From contig BSBK01009254.1 of assembly GCA_027943335.1 (NCBI GenBank), forward strand, positions 496,001-560,000: 64,000 nucleotides of DNA. The letters run 5' to 3'. Positions 11,142-22,091 of this stretch are shown piece by piece. Origin of the DNA: Chamaecyparis obtusa. Taxonomy: Eukaryota > Streptophyta > Pinopsida > Cupressales > Cupressaceae. How positions within the stretch are numbered: the first letter of the stretch is position 1; each line of letters begins with the position of its first letter. The notes beneath the pieces were generated by a model. That model saw nothing but the letters and a program-made list of their open reading frames with translations, did not search any database and was not told where the DNA came from. The position numbers and the translations under genes were made by a program.

Positions 11142-12786
11142 TGAATAGTTAAAAAAATGGAGCTTTAATAATGCATCTATCATTCACCTACTCATTTGTT
11201 TTGAATTTGAATTGAATAAGTAATGTAAATCTGGAAATGCTTGAAAATCAGAAAAGATAAGGTACATACCTCATAATGGAATAGATCTGGAAATACCTAT
11301 TTTTCAAAGCCTGTGCTCAGTCTCAGAAGATTCTACAACCAGATCTGGGACCAAAAAATTGTAACAGAGAAAACCCAAAATACTTTTGTCTTTTTGGAAG
11401 CAGGTCATCCTTGACCCAGATAGCAGGGCAAGGTCTTACCCTGAGGCAGGATCTTACCCCCACTGCAGGTTTTCCTTGACCCAAAATAGCTCCAATGAAA
11501 AATTTGTTCACATATCTTGGAAGTTCACCAAAAAGGGTATTCAGATCTGCACTTCAATTCTTGGAACAACGACTGTAGATATCTAAAAATGGTGTTTTGG
11601 GGTGGTTATATAGGGTTTTTCCTTAGTCAAACCCCTATTTTGGTGATCTCCACCTCCACAAATAGCTGGTTGTAATAGAATGTGTGTGTGTATTGAAAGT
11701 GTAATGCCAAGATCTAATCCTCTAGATAAAAACCCTAGCATGAATATGTATGAGAAATCAATGCATAGATTTGAACAAGATAAGAAAGCATACCAAGCCC
11801 CCAAAACTAAAGTAATCCTACCAAACTCATAATCCATAATTTCTATCCCATGATTATATCTTTGAATGCTTGGATGTTGATAATGGCGGATCAAGGTAGA
11901 AAGGATCTCTCTTGCTCCAAATAGATGTTCACAATGGTGTGTTCATAAAGATGCTTGATAACAATAATGGCTTGATCTTCTATATCATTCTCTTGAAATA
12001 TTGCATCTTCACTTCACCATCACTTGCTTTCTTGAATCAATTATGTCTCCACTTGAGGTCTTGATCATGAAATTGCTTGATCTCCTTGTGATGTGATTGC
12101 ATTGTGTGAAAATGAAGGCAAATGAGAGTCTTTATATAGAGGTTTCAAGGTGAGGCTCCTAGAGTAATGTCAAGACACATAATTCAAATTTCACCTCAAA
12201 TTATGGTCCAATCATAATAACCAACTAAGGAGGGGAAAAAATTAAATAAATTTCAAATTAAAACCCTTTCGCACTCGGATCCAGAAGCCCGACATTAATT
12301 TCAGAGCCCTCCGGGACCAAATTTTAAAAAGGGGAATCAAATCCTGAAGGAGGTCAAAGATGACATCATCTTTGACCTAGGTCAGGGATGACCTAGAACC
12401 CAACCTAGGTCAAGGATGACCTAGACCCTGACCTAGGTTAGGGATGACCTCATCCTTGACCCAGGGGTCCAAATCTTGTCAAAATAAGAAACAGGAGGTC
12501 TCGGGGATGCCCGAAGACCTAGAAATGATGTCAGAATAGGAAAGAGTGCCAAGGAGAGACACAAAATCCTATGATGAATATGATGAAGGCCAGGAGGACC
12601 TATTCCTAAGTCCTACCTAGAAAATATAGCCATAGAAGAGGGAAATTAAGGAGAATCCTTGGGATCCTAATCCTAATTTCACCTAGAATGAAGGAATCAA
12701 GTGCAGAATGCATCCTAAATGCAAATGTATCATGATAAAAAAGGGTTCTAAACCTATCAAGATGAAAGTGCTTCCACTTTGATACA
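11142..12786 (-). repeat. Tat element 3' LTR (L1), 1,645 bp
   Basis: In native orientation it begins TGTATCAAAGTGGAAGCAC next to a polypurine tract and ends CTATTCA. It matches L3 (30390-32056) along its length. The minus-strand TATA box is ctatataaag at about 12131-12141. It holds repeated GGTCA..CCTTGACC motifs near 11400-11480 and 12350-12480. The outer flank is TSD AATTA at 11137-11141. Confidence 0.92.
12131..12141 (-). promoter_or_regulatory. TATA box in the Tat 3' LTR
   Basis: Minus strand ctctatataaagact. It is conserved at 31387-31397 in the 5' LTR and, as ctataaaagg, at 23139-23148 in the solo LTR of the same family. Confidence 0.65.
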
Positions 12787-12801
12787 TTTAGCCCCCACTT
12801 T
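12787..12801 (-). other. Polypurine tract of the Tat element
   Basis: Minus strand aaagtgggggctaaa lies immediately before the TGTATC start of the 3' LTR, as required for plus-strand priming. The rest of 12802-12969 is internal noncoding sequence interrupted at the ATATG target of the chromovirus. Confidence 0.8.
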
Positions 12802-12969
12802 AGCTTAGATATGACACTACGGGAATATGCAAGCTAAAGTAAGAAAATATCATAGTAAATAAAAAGGATATAGCCAAGTCCTTGATGTAGAGACCTTGCA
12901 AGAAATTTTTAGAACCTGCAACACACAAGGTTAATGAAAATCCATAAATCACCTAGAGCTTACTATATG

Positions 12970-13846
12970 TGTCATGTCCCCTTTTCAAATAATTAAAAAT
13001 AATAACTTTTGCTAAGGCTAACAAGCTCAAAAAGTAAAGTTTCAGGAAAAGGAGCTAATCTTTGGAAACCAATGGATTAATAAATGTTGATTATTATTAA
13101 AATGTATCTTATTGACCCCTCTTGGTCATGAGTTAGGTTTATGCCCTCTTTTAAAGGGGTTTGGAGGCATTTCGGGGTCATTCTTGAACTTGATTTTTGC
13201 TCATTGCTTTGTTGTTCTTCAGAGGCTGCCAAACCTATGGAGAAGGTGACCCAAAGATGGGAGTTTTTAGATTTTTAGGAAGGCTAAGGATGGGATTTTG
13301 AGGCCATTCCATGTGCAAGCTCATGCAGAGTTTTCCCTTGTGTTGAACAATGCAGATTTGTGAGTTTTCAGGTGTGTTTCTTGTAAGAGTTTGGTGTTTC
13401 TGGTTGAGTTTTTCATATCAGTTTAGTTTGCTGCTATATTGTAGCCATTTTTATATTAAAATAGAGCTTAATATATGTATTAGGTTATGATTCTACTTTT
13501 GTGATAGATTATTAGTGTTTTATGGTGTTTTCGGGCTATTTTGTGTTGTTTTCGAGAGCCCGATGAACATTGTTTTTGTCCTCCTTTTTGGAGCTGTTGT
13601 GTAAACTCTTTGCAGATCTAGAAATGTCATTTTTTAGGATTTTATTCTGGAAAAATTTCTATAAAAATGTCTACTTTCAGATTTATCAATAATATGTGAA
13701 GCTGTGAAGTTTTTGGCACTATTTCGGGCATACCTGATTTGGGTTTTATTGAGAAATTGTATAATATTTCAAGTGCTATTTGTTTAATTTAATAATCTGA
13801 TTAGAGGATGAAAATATGATATAAAAATCAGAGAGGGGAAATTATA
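12970..13846 (+). repeat. Chromovirus 5' LTR, 877 bp
   Basis: Starts TGTCATGTCCCC and ends at attata, where the 3' LTR has attaca, so the terminal CA has mutated to TA. It is nearly collinear with 18577-19453, with scattered substitutions. A poorly defined TATA-like taatatatg lies near 13470. Confidence 0.93.
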
Positions 13847-13847
13847 G

Positions 13848-13860
13848 TGGTATCAAAGCT
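13848..13860 (+). other. Primer-binding site, initiator Met tRNA type
   Basis: tggtatcaaagct lies one base inside the 5' LTR. It differs from the usual TGGTATCAGAGC at one position. Confidence 0.8.
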
Positions 13861-13880
13861 ATGGGTTTGTAGAAGTTTGC

Positions 13881-15067
13881 ATGCAACTAAGTGAAAGAGA
13901 AAAGAGATATTTGCAGCGAGAAAAGAATAAAGAAATTTTGATCAAACCTCCAGTTGAAAATAAAAGTACAAAATCCAAGGAAGGAACAAGTATGGCTGAC
14001 TTGGATGAGATGGAAAAAATATTCTTCCAGGACATCCAAAACACTCAAAAGCAAACAATGGATAGTTTGGTAGAAACTAGAGAGGCTTTGCGGTTATTGA
14101 CAAAAAAACTCCAAGGAGTTGTATCTACTAATGAGAGAGGGAGCACTTCAGAGGAGCCAAGAAATTTGAAACCCACACCCTCTAAATCAACAAAGACTAT
14201 TTTCTTACTTGCAGATGAGCCATTGGCACCAAATCCATCCCTTAATCCTATGGAAGAGGTCACATGTAACTTGATTGCACTGAGGGCTACTTACAATGGC
14301 TTAGATGATGACTTTCGTAGTTTGGTGCCTTTCAAAGAATATGTGGATATGATGAACACTATGATTCCCAAGAAAGAATATAAGGAGTAGGACATAAGTG
14401 GGAGAGAACTAAAAAATAAAATAAGCAAGTTTACAACCCCTACTTTTGATGGAACAAATAAAATTTCAGCTAGAGCATGGCTACAAAAATTACAGACCTT
14501 CTTCACACTTAACCCCATGAAGGAGAGTGATGTCGTTCAATTCACAAGTCTACACTTGGAAGATGCAGCCTATGATTGGTGGTATCATGGAATGACTACT
14601 CAAGGTCATGATCAGGTAACTACATTTGATTATTTTAGTCAAAGAGTGATAGATAGATTTGATCTCAAGGATGATGAAGAATATTTTAAAGAATTGTCAA
14701 AGTTGAGGCAAACGAAATCAGTTAATGATTATGTAGAAGAGTTTCAAAAAGTGGCTATTATGGTGCCTGATATGAGTGAAAAGAGGATTGTTTATCTTTT
14801 TCTTGATGGTTTGGAAGATTCTGTTAAGGGTTTGGTTAAGGCTTTCTCACCCTCAACCTTACATGAAGCTATCAAAAGAAGTTTGCAACTTGAAACTTGT
14901 GTGCCTATGAAACCAGTCACTAATAAAAAAAACCCCCAAATCTTTGGCAACATAAGGGGAATTTTCAGAAAAAGTCTTTTCCAGCACCACCACCAAAGAA
15001 TGTGACAAATGTAGCAAAAAGGAAGGTAGATGAAGAGACTAGGAGTGAATTATGAAGGAAAAAGCTT
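13881..15067 (+). pseudogene. Chromovirus gag (capsid)
   Basis: Structural protein that packages element RNA. The start MQLSEREKRY lies 20 bp after the primer site. A charged N-terminal arm is followed by a TAG near 14388 where Trp is expected (KE.DISGREL). The retrotransposon gag domain then follows: FDGTNKISARAWLQKL, DAAYDWWYHGM, DYFSQRVIDRFDLKDDEEY and KRIVYLFLDGLEDSVKGLV. The frame is lost after about 14920 at a run of A residues next to a run of C, and the zinc knuckle continues in another frame. The first ATG used is the only one giving the N-terminal arm. Confidence 0.9.
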
Positions 15068-15690
15068 TGTTTCACTTGTAGAGAGCCATGGGTTCCAGGA
15101 CACTGATGTTTGGGGAAAGGTCAAGTGCACTATATTAAAGTTGCTTCAGAATCTAATTCAGATGAGCATGAGGAATTTCATGACACTAAGGAGGAGGAAG
15201 AAGAAGAGAAAGAAAAAGAAATTAGCAAGGATGGCACTTTAGCAGCATTATCAGGAGTCCCAAGATACCATCCCTTTTGAATTCAAGAGGTACTAGCAGG
15301 GAAAAGGTTGATAGTTCTTCTTGATAGTGGCACAACTCACAATTTTATTGATGAGAGATTTGTCATGAAAAAAGGGCTTAAAGAAGAAGATTTTGAGGGA
15401 TTCAATGTTACTGTAGCTGATGGATTCACTATGCCTTGCACACGGGTGGTGAAACAACTCAGGATGATCTTAGGAGATTGTGAGTTATGTGATGACTTCT
15501 ATGTTATTGGCATTGGGGAGACAAATCTTGTATTGGGTGTTCAATGGTTGCACTCTATTGGAGGCTATTACATGAACCATCAAACTATGGAGTTTAAATT
15601 TCATTCCAATGGGAAAGAAGTCTTATTGAGAGGCTTATCGAATGGAGCACCTAAGGTGGTCACTGCAAAGAGGATGGAGAGGAATTTTTG
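15068..15690 (+). pseudogene. Chromovirus zinc knuckle and aspartic protease
   Basis: The knuckle at 15068-15112 keeps CFTCREPWVPGH, but a TGA follows the His where Arg is usual. A TGA also precedes it (EL.RKKLC). The protease at 15308-15691 has LLDSGTTHNFIDERFV with the catalytic DSG intact, then the hydrophobic-hydrophobic-Gly motif LVLGVQWLHSIG. It cuts the polyprotein in the particle. The acidic linker between the two (about 15170-15230) is Lys/Glu-rich. Confidence 0.88.
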
Positions 15691-15699
15691 AAGAGGACA

Positions 15700-17140
15700 A
15701 GTAGCATGGGCAGCAAGAGTAGTAATCCATCCAACAAGCTCTCCAAAGAATCAAGGTAATTTTCATTTTGAAATTCAAAATATTCTTAATAAGCATAGTA
15801 TAGTTTTCAATGATTTGCCTCCGGGATTACCACCAGATAGAGGTTTTGGGCATGTTATAGAGTTAGAATAGGGTGCCAAACCAGTTATAACAACTCCATA
15901 CCACTATCCAAGAGGTTACAAGGAAGAAATAGAAAAAAATATTAAGGAACTCCTGGACATGAGATTGATAAGGCCTAGCTCTAGTCCATTTGCATCATTT
16001 GTGGTACTTGTCAAGAAAAAGGATGGTACAATGAGAATGTGTATAGACTACAGGGCTCTAAACAAGAAGACCATAAAAAATAGGTATCCCATACCACACA
16101 TAGATGAACTCATTGATGAGTTACATGGTGCTGTATACTTCTCAAAAATTGACTTAAGATTAGGGTACCATCAAATCTGCATGAGGAGGGAAGATGTGGA
16201 AAAGACTGCTTTCAGATGTCACTATGGGCACTTTGAATTTCTTGTTATGCCATTTGGCCTCACTAATGCACCAGCAATGTTCCAATCTTGTATGAATAAG
16301 GTATTCAACAAGAATCTTCAAAAATTTGTTTTGGTATTCTTTGATGATATCTTGATTTACAGTAAAACATGGAAAGAGCATCTAAAGAACATAAACACTA
16401 TTTTGGGAATCTTGGAGTAGAAATCCTTCTATGCTAAGCTATCTAAATGTGAGTTTGGTTTGATGAAGATCCTATATTTGGGACATATTATAAGTTCTAA
16501 AGGAGTATAGGTTGATCAACAAAAAATTCAGGCAATTTTGGATTGGCCTCCACCTACTAATATTACATAGTTGAGAGGTTTCTTGAGGTTGTGTAGCTAC
16601 TATAGGAGGTTTGTTAAGGGATTTTCTCAGCTTTCTACCCCCTTGACTGATTTGACAAAGAAAAGAGCCTTTATTTGGACAGAAGAGGCACAAAAAACAT
16701 TTGATAAGCTTAAGGAGGTAATGAGTTCATGCCCTGTGCTTGCAATTCTAGATTTCTCTTTACCTTTTGTTGTTGAATGTGATGCTTCTAGAGAAGGTAT
16801 AGGGGCTGTCCTAACTCAAAGGGGACATCCAATAGCATTTGAGAGTAGAAAATTAAATCAATCAGAGAAAGGTTATTCTATCTATGATAAGGAAATGTTG
16901 GCAATCATGCATGCACTTTATAAGTTTAGACAATATTTGGTATGTGGGAGATTCATTGTAAAGACAGACCATAATAGCCTCAAGTTCTTCTTGAACCAAA
17001 GGGATTTGAATGATCATCGACAAAAATGGGTAAGAAAATTGCAAGCTTATGATTTTGACATTGAATATGTGAAAGGAAAGAATAATGTGGTTGCTAATGG
17101 TCTCTCAAGGAAGCCCACCTTGTGTTCCTTAACATCTATC
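15700..17140 (+). pseudogene. Chromovirus reverse transcriptase and RNase H
   Basis: Copies element RNA to DNA. The linker and first RT motifs run from about 15780 (LPPGLPPDRGFGHVIEL). The stop near 15870 replaces the Gln expected before GAKPV. The fingers and palm (15959-16420) carry [30 protein letters not shown] and the active site FFDDILIYS near 16340. Stops at about 16420 (LE.KSFYAKLSKCEF) and 16508 and a TAG at about 16568 (IT.LRGFLRL) interrupt the connection. RNase H (16571-17110) keeps VECDASREGIGAVL, EMLAIMHAL and KTDHNSLKF. Confidence 0.92.
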
Positions 17141-17149
17141 TCTGCTGAT

Positions 17150-18271
17150 TGGAAAGTCTCCATAATTTTAGAATATGATAAAGATTCCTTTGCCACAAAT
17201 ATCTTGAATAATTTAGTGGATGATAATAGGTATAAGGTTGTTGATCAGCTGATTTATCATAAGAATAGGATGTTCTTAGTGCCAGGATCAAAGATTAAGG
17301 AAAGAATTTTGAGGGCCTTTCATGACACACCTTTGGCTGGTCATCAAGGATACTTCAAGACATATAGAAAAATTTGAGAGTGCTTTACATGGAAGGTTAT
17401 GAAAGAGGATGTCCTTAAACACATTAAGGAATGCATGGTATGCCAACAAAACAAGAGTGAGCAAAATTTTCCTGCAGGGTTGTTGCAGCCACTTCCTATT
17501 CCTGAACAAAAATGGGAAAGTATTTCCATGGATTTCATCACGGAGTTTCCCAAGGCTCAAGGTAAGGATTGCATATATGTGGGGGTAGATAGACTAACTA
17601 AGTATGCACATTTCTTTGCCATCGCATTTGATTTCAAGGCATCATAAGTGGCAGAATTGTTCTTCAAGGAAATTTTCAGGTTAAATGGCTTGCTTAGAAA
17701 CATTATCAGTGATAGAGACAGTAGATTCCTTAGCTCTTTTTGGAAGGAGCTCTTTCATTTGGTAGGAATTGAACTCACTCCCAGTACTAGCTATCACCCT
17801 CAAATAGATGGACAAACAAAGATAGTTAATAAATGGATATTTGAGGAACTATGTTTCAAATCAACAACATGCTTGGGTGAAATGGTTGCACCTAGGGGAG
17901 TATTGTCACAATACATCTCATCACATGTCTATTGGTATGCCTCCTTTTTGTGCTCTCTATGGTTATGATGCCCTTTCCTTTGTTGATCTAGTACTTTTAG
18001 ATAGCAGAGTACCTACAACAAGTGATTTCATTAAGCAAAGCCAAGACATAATAAGATCCCTCAAGGATAATCTACAACATGCACAGAACCAATAGAAGTT
18101 GTACACTGATAGGAAAAGGACTGAAAGATCTTTTGAGGTGGGAGATTTGGTATTTGTTATTTTTCAACCATATAAGAAAAGCACCTTGAAGAGGAGTGGG
18201 GCAGAGAAGCTCAAGCCAAGGTTCTATGGGCTTATAAGATCACTAGGAAGGTAGGAGAGGTAGCTTATGAA
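17150..18271 (+). pseudogene. Chromovirus integrase
   Basis: Inserts the DNA copy into the genome. The zinc-binding HHCC part (17310-17460) has HDTPLAGHQGYFKT and CMVCQQNK, with a stop near 17375. The core has MDFITEFPK for the first Asp region (VDRLTKYAHFF) and ISDRDSRFLSSFW for the second Asp. The third motif reads YHPQIDGQTKIVNK near 17800-17840. The catalytic Glu expected after GQT is Lys, so the DDE triad is broken. A stop after FKAS near 17646 replaces an expected Gln. The frame moves after about 17960. Confidence 0.9.
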
Positions 18272-18622
18272 TTGGAGCTCCCACCAAACAGCAAAATACA
18301 TAATGTTTTCCATGTCTCTTTCCTGAAGAAGGTTCTAGGCCAGAAAACCATAGTATCTATAGAATTACCACCTCTTGACGATGAAGGGAAATTAGTCTTA
18401 ATACCAGAAGAGGTTTTGGGTACAAGAGAGAAAAGATTGAGAAATAGGAGCATCACAGAGCATATGGTCAAATGGAAAGGATTACCATTGGAGGATGAAA
18501 CTTGGGAAGGAGCACATATTATTGAGCATCCCAACCTTCATTTCTTGAGGACAAGCAATATTTGGAAGGGAGGACTTGTCATGTCCCCTTTTCAAATAAT
18601 TAAAAATAATAACTTTTGCTAA
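18272..18622 (+). pseudogene. Chromovirus integrase C-terminus with chromodomain
   Basis: The stretch HNVFHVSFLKKVLG ends the integrase C-terminal domain. A chromodomain follows (about 18405-18545): PEEVLGTREKRLRN, EHMVKWKGLPLEDETWE and HPNLHFL. This module targets insertion to marked chromatin in chromoviruses. The reading frame runs past the polypurine tract into the 3' LTR and stops at 18620-18622. Confidence 0.92.
18564..18574 (+). other. Polypurine tract of the chromovirus
   Basis: ggaagggagga lies just before the TGTCATGT start of the 3' LTR, overlapping the chromodomain reading frame. Confidence 0.75.
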
Positions 18623-19453
18623 GGTTGGCAGGCTCAAAAAGTAAAGTTTCGGGAAAAGGGGCTAATCTTTGGAAACCAATGGATTAATAAATGTTAATTA
18701 TTATTATAATATGTCTTATTGACCCCTCTAGGTTGTGAGTTAGGGTTATGCCCTCTTTTAAAGGGGTTTGGAGGCATTTCGGGGTCATTCTTGAACTTGA
18801 TTTTTGCTCATTGCTTTGTTGTTCTGTAGAGGCTGCCAAACCTATGGAGAAGGAGACCTATAGATGGGAGTTTTTAGGTTTCCAAGAAGGATAAGGATAG
18901 TATTTTTAGGCCATTCCATGTGAAAGCTCATGCAAAGTTTTCCCTTGTGCTGAACAATGCAGATTTGTGAGTTTTCAGGTGTGTTTCTTGTAAGAGTTTG
19001 GTGTTTCTGGTTGAGTTTTTCATATCAGTTTAGTTTTCTACTATATTGCAGCCATTTTGATGTTAAAATAGAGCTGAATATATGTCTTAGGTCATGATTC
19101 TACTTCTATGATATATTATTAGTGTTTTATGGTGTTTTCGGGCTATTTTGTGTTATTTTCGGGAGCCCAATGAGCATTGTTTTTGTCCTTCTTTTTGGAG
19201 CTGTTGTGTAAAATATTTGCAGATCTGGAAATGTCATTTTTTAGGATATTATTCTGGTGAAATTTCTATAAAAATTTCTACTTCTAGATTTATCAATAAT
19301 ATGTGAAGCTGTGAAGTTTTTGGCACTATTTCGGGCATAGCCGATTTGGGTTTTATTGAGAAATTGTACAATATTTCAAGTGCTATTTGTTTAATTTAAT
19401 AATCTGATTAGAGGATTAAAATATGATATAAAAATAATAGAGGTTACATTACA
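18577..19453 (+). repeat. Chromovirus 3' LTR, 877 bp
   Basis: Starts TGTCATGTCC, ends ttacattaca, and is followed by TSD ATATG at 19454-19458. Its length equals that of the 5' LTR. Confidence 0.93.
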
Positions 19454-19458
19454 ATATG

Positions 19459-20290
19459 ACAATTGAGAAGTGCATAAAGCCCCTTATGGCCCCCTGTTTC
19501 GGCTAAGGGTGAAACAAGGTGATAAGAAAAACTCTATACATTGGATATGTAGTTTGTTGAAAATTCCTTTCCTAAACCAATTATAAGGATTCCTAACCTT
19601 TTTATACTAACTCAAGGATTTAGGTATCTGAATCATGATTCCAATTTTGTTGATGACACTAAAAATAGAGTTACCGAACTCAAGTTATGATGAAAAGAGT
19701 GAATGTCTATCTAAATGCATAACAAGGGAAATCTGAGTTTACCATGAGTAAACCCTAATAAAACCCTAATTTGAACTATAAATAAGGAAAAGGAAGAGAT
19801 ACTTACTCATTCTTACCATTTTTAGATTCGAAAAGAGGAAGCAAAATTCCAAGGAGAGAAGAACTTTGAGTAACACGCATGGAGCTTTTGAGACACAACC
19901 TAGCTATCAGATAGTCACTTCCTGAGGTGAGTTTGTTGTTGTTTACTTTTGTACTTTCCAAATTCCTATTTTTCATAGGCAAGGTTGACCCTATCCCTTA
20001 TAGGTAGACCTTGACCCATCTATGTTGACTTTGACCCAATAAAGTTGACATTAATTGGAAGGTCTCCACTTGTTCTGGGATGAGGTCAACCTTGACCCAA
20101 CAAGGTCATCCTTGACCCAGTAAAGTTGACCTTGACCCAGTAAGGTTGTCCTTGACCTAACTGAGGTCAACCTTGACCTAGTCAAATTAGATTTGTAGAT
20201 TTGTTGATGTAGATTACTGATATGATGTTTGTTTGTGCTTGTAGGACTTGGTCCATTTCTAAGAGCATCCCTTTGGAGAGTTGCTAGGCA
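19459..20290 (+). promoter_or_regulatory. Leader of the antisense PMD gene: TATA box and TTGACC repeat array
   Basis: Internal sequence of the Tat element with no open frame. A TATA box (ctataaataagg, 19776-19787) is followed by an A-rich leader. From about 19985 to 20190 the sequence is an irregular array built on AAGGTTGACCTTGACCCA, with about seven CYTTGACC[CT]A copies. The same GGTCA..CCTTGACC core recurs in all three LTRs of the Tat family. Confidence 0.55.
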
Positions 20291-22091
20291 TGGTTAGAGA
20301 TAGGTTGTCCAAGCTTGATGATGATGAGATGCAGTTATTGAGAGATGTGGGACTATACTAGGTATCAATACTACCACAAATCAGACTACACCAAGCCATG
20401 TTATTGGCTCTGATAGAGAGGTGGGATGAGGATACATGCTCCTTCCATCTTCCCTCAGGAGAGATTATAGTGACACTAGAGGATGTCTACAGGATCCTGC
20501 GGCTTCCAGTCTGAGGTGAGACCGTCAGACCTAGAGCATAGAAAGTTTCTGAGGAGATCAATGCAGATAAGGATTATTGCATAGGATGGGTTCCACAGAT
20601 GTGGACTCGGTCAGATCAGGTTTTATTGTCATCCATACTATCAGACCCTACACCTTTAGTACAAAGGGTGATGATTTGCATAGTATCCTTGGTTGTGTTA
20701 CCCAATGAAAAGGGTACCATATTTTTTACACCTCTAACTCATCTGATACAGAGGATGGAGAGGGAGAGGACCGTGTTGTAATGGGGTTGCAACATGTTAG
20801 CCCAGCTATACCATGAGCTAGGTCAGCTAGTGAGATATCAAATAGAGAGTCTGTTGATATGCACACTCTTATAGATTTGGTTGTTTGGGAATTTCACATG
20901 TACACATCCACATGGTGTTCTAGTGATGGTGATGCGAGTACACTGAGATTCTTTGTGTATCCTCTGAGAGATACCTGGCAATTTGGAGATATCCTCTATT
21001 GGAGGGTACGTCTAGACCTCATTCTGAGAATCGATGTGATATGGAGACCCTACTGCTAGATGACAGTTTGGTCTGATACATGATTCTAGATGAGATATTC
21101 ATAATGGAGGAAGCTGTTGGAGGGTCATCAGTATCATATAGCGATGCCATACTATTATGATCAAGTGATGAGGTAGTTCAGCCTGTTATAGGGAGTCCCT
21201 AGAGTAGTACCTCACTATGCACATCTGATGAGGTATTATCAAAGCCTTGATGCCATGCACCGACCATCGATAGTAGACATAGAGAGTAGTGATGTAGATG
21301 AGATAGAGGATAGAGAGGTACCATCAAATGTGACCTATTTAGGCATGAGCTGAGATTACATCAGGTACTGGAGTCTGGAGGGGACCCACCCCATCTTCCC
21401 TGAGGATTATCCTATAGGTGATCCATGTATTTCAGAGAGGACACACTGGGATAGTGGTACAATAGAGGAGGATGAGGATGTCAGAGATGAGGAGGAGCAC
21501 ATCTCCAAGGGAGATCCCATGGAGGAGGAGAGAGCAGAGAGAGTAGATGAGAGAGCAGAGGAGATGCCCCTAGCTGGTGATAATGGTGTAGATGTACATG
21601 TTTTTCATGCATCACCACTGAGATCATGACCGCCTCCATGTCCCCACGTAAAGACACCACCGCTGAGGCCTAGACATAGCGAGCATGGAGAGAGTAGTCA
21701 CTCCATGCCCCCACCATCTAGACACTTTAGTGACGTCCATGAGGGAGACCCAGGTATGAAATATGAGATTTAATTAAATATGAAATTTGATTTGAGATAA
21801 AGTAAAATATTACATTGATAAATGTAAGTTTCTTCTATAGCCAGCATAGCGAAGTGGAGGAGCTTTGTATCCAAAATTCTAAAGGATACAATTATATCCT
21901 ACCAACTACCAGCTGACAAGCAAGATTCTTCCATTAGTTGCAGAGATCCTGACAGACATGCTAACATATTTTCATGTATCCAATGAGAGCTAAGATTATG
22001 GAGAGAAAGGGAGGAGAAGCTGATAGCTGAGTTACAGAGTGCCCAAGAGCATCCATAGGGTATGAGCATATCGAGGAGCCACTCATAGACA
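20291..22091 (+). pseudogene. Plant mobile domain (PMD, MAIN-like) gene, antisense in the Tat element
   Basis: PMD proteins are plant-specific, occur as host genes (MAIN, MAIL1) and as accessory genes of transposons, and act in silencing-related processes. Start MVRDRLSKLDDDEMQLL at 20291. The diagnostic core is WDEDTCSFHLPSGEIIVTLE then VYRILRLPV (about 20424-20511). Next come GWVPQMWTRSDQV and LAQLYHELGQLVRYQ, then VIWRPY near 21040 (the usual position of the domain's I/V-W-x-PY), and an acidic tail (21450-21600). After a probable intron a short coil (LRLWREREEKLIAELQSA, 21990-22050) ends it. Stops replace expected residues near 20360, 20511 and 20540, and frames shift several times after 20780. 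It runs opposite to the retroelement and sits between pol and the 3' LTR, a known place for accessory genes in Tat elements. Confidence 0.75.
21754..21840 (+). other. Probable intron in the antisense PMD gene
   Basis: An 87-bp AT-rich stretch begins CAG|GTATGA and ends TTCTTCTATAG|CC, good plant splice sites. It separates the acidic tail from the coiled-coil end. No splicing data are available. Confidence 0.45.

Larger units (their letters stand above)
12970..19453 (+). mobile_element. Chromovirus (Ty3/gypsy with chromodomain), complete structure
   Basis: Both LTRs are 877 bp, and the 6,484-bp element is flanked by an exact target duplication ATATG (12965-12969 and 19454-19458). Order: 5' LTR, initiator-Met primer site, gag, zinc knuckle, protease, reverse transcriptase, RNase H, integrase, chromodomain, polypurine tract, 3' LTR. 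It inserted into the 3' noncoding part of the Tat element. Numerous stops and two frame changes make it inactive. Confidence 0.95.

Noticed and set aside
11583..11894. 103-codon minus-strand frame, repeated at 30839-31150
   Set aside because: Lies inside the two Tat LTRs; its duplication reflects the LTR pair, not a conserved gene.
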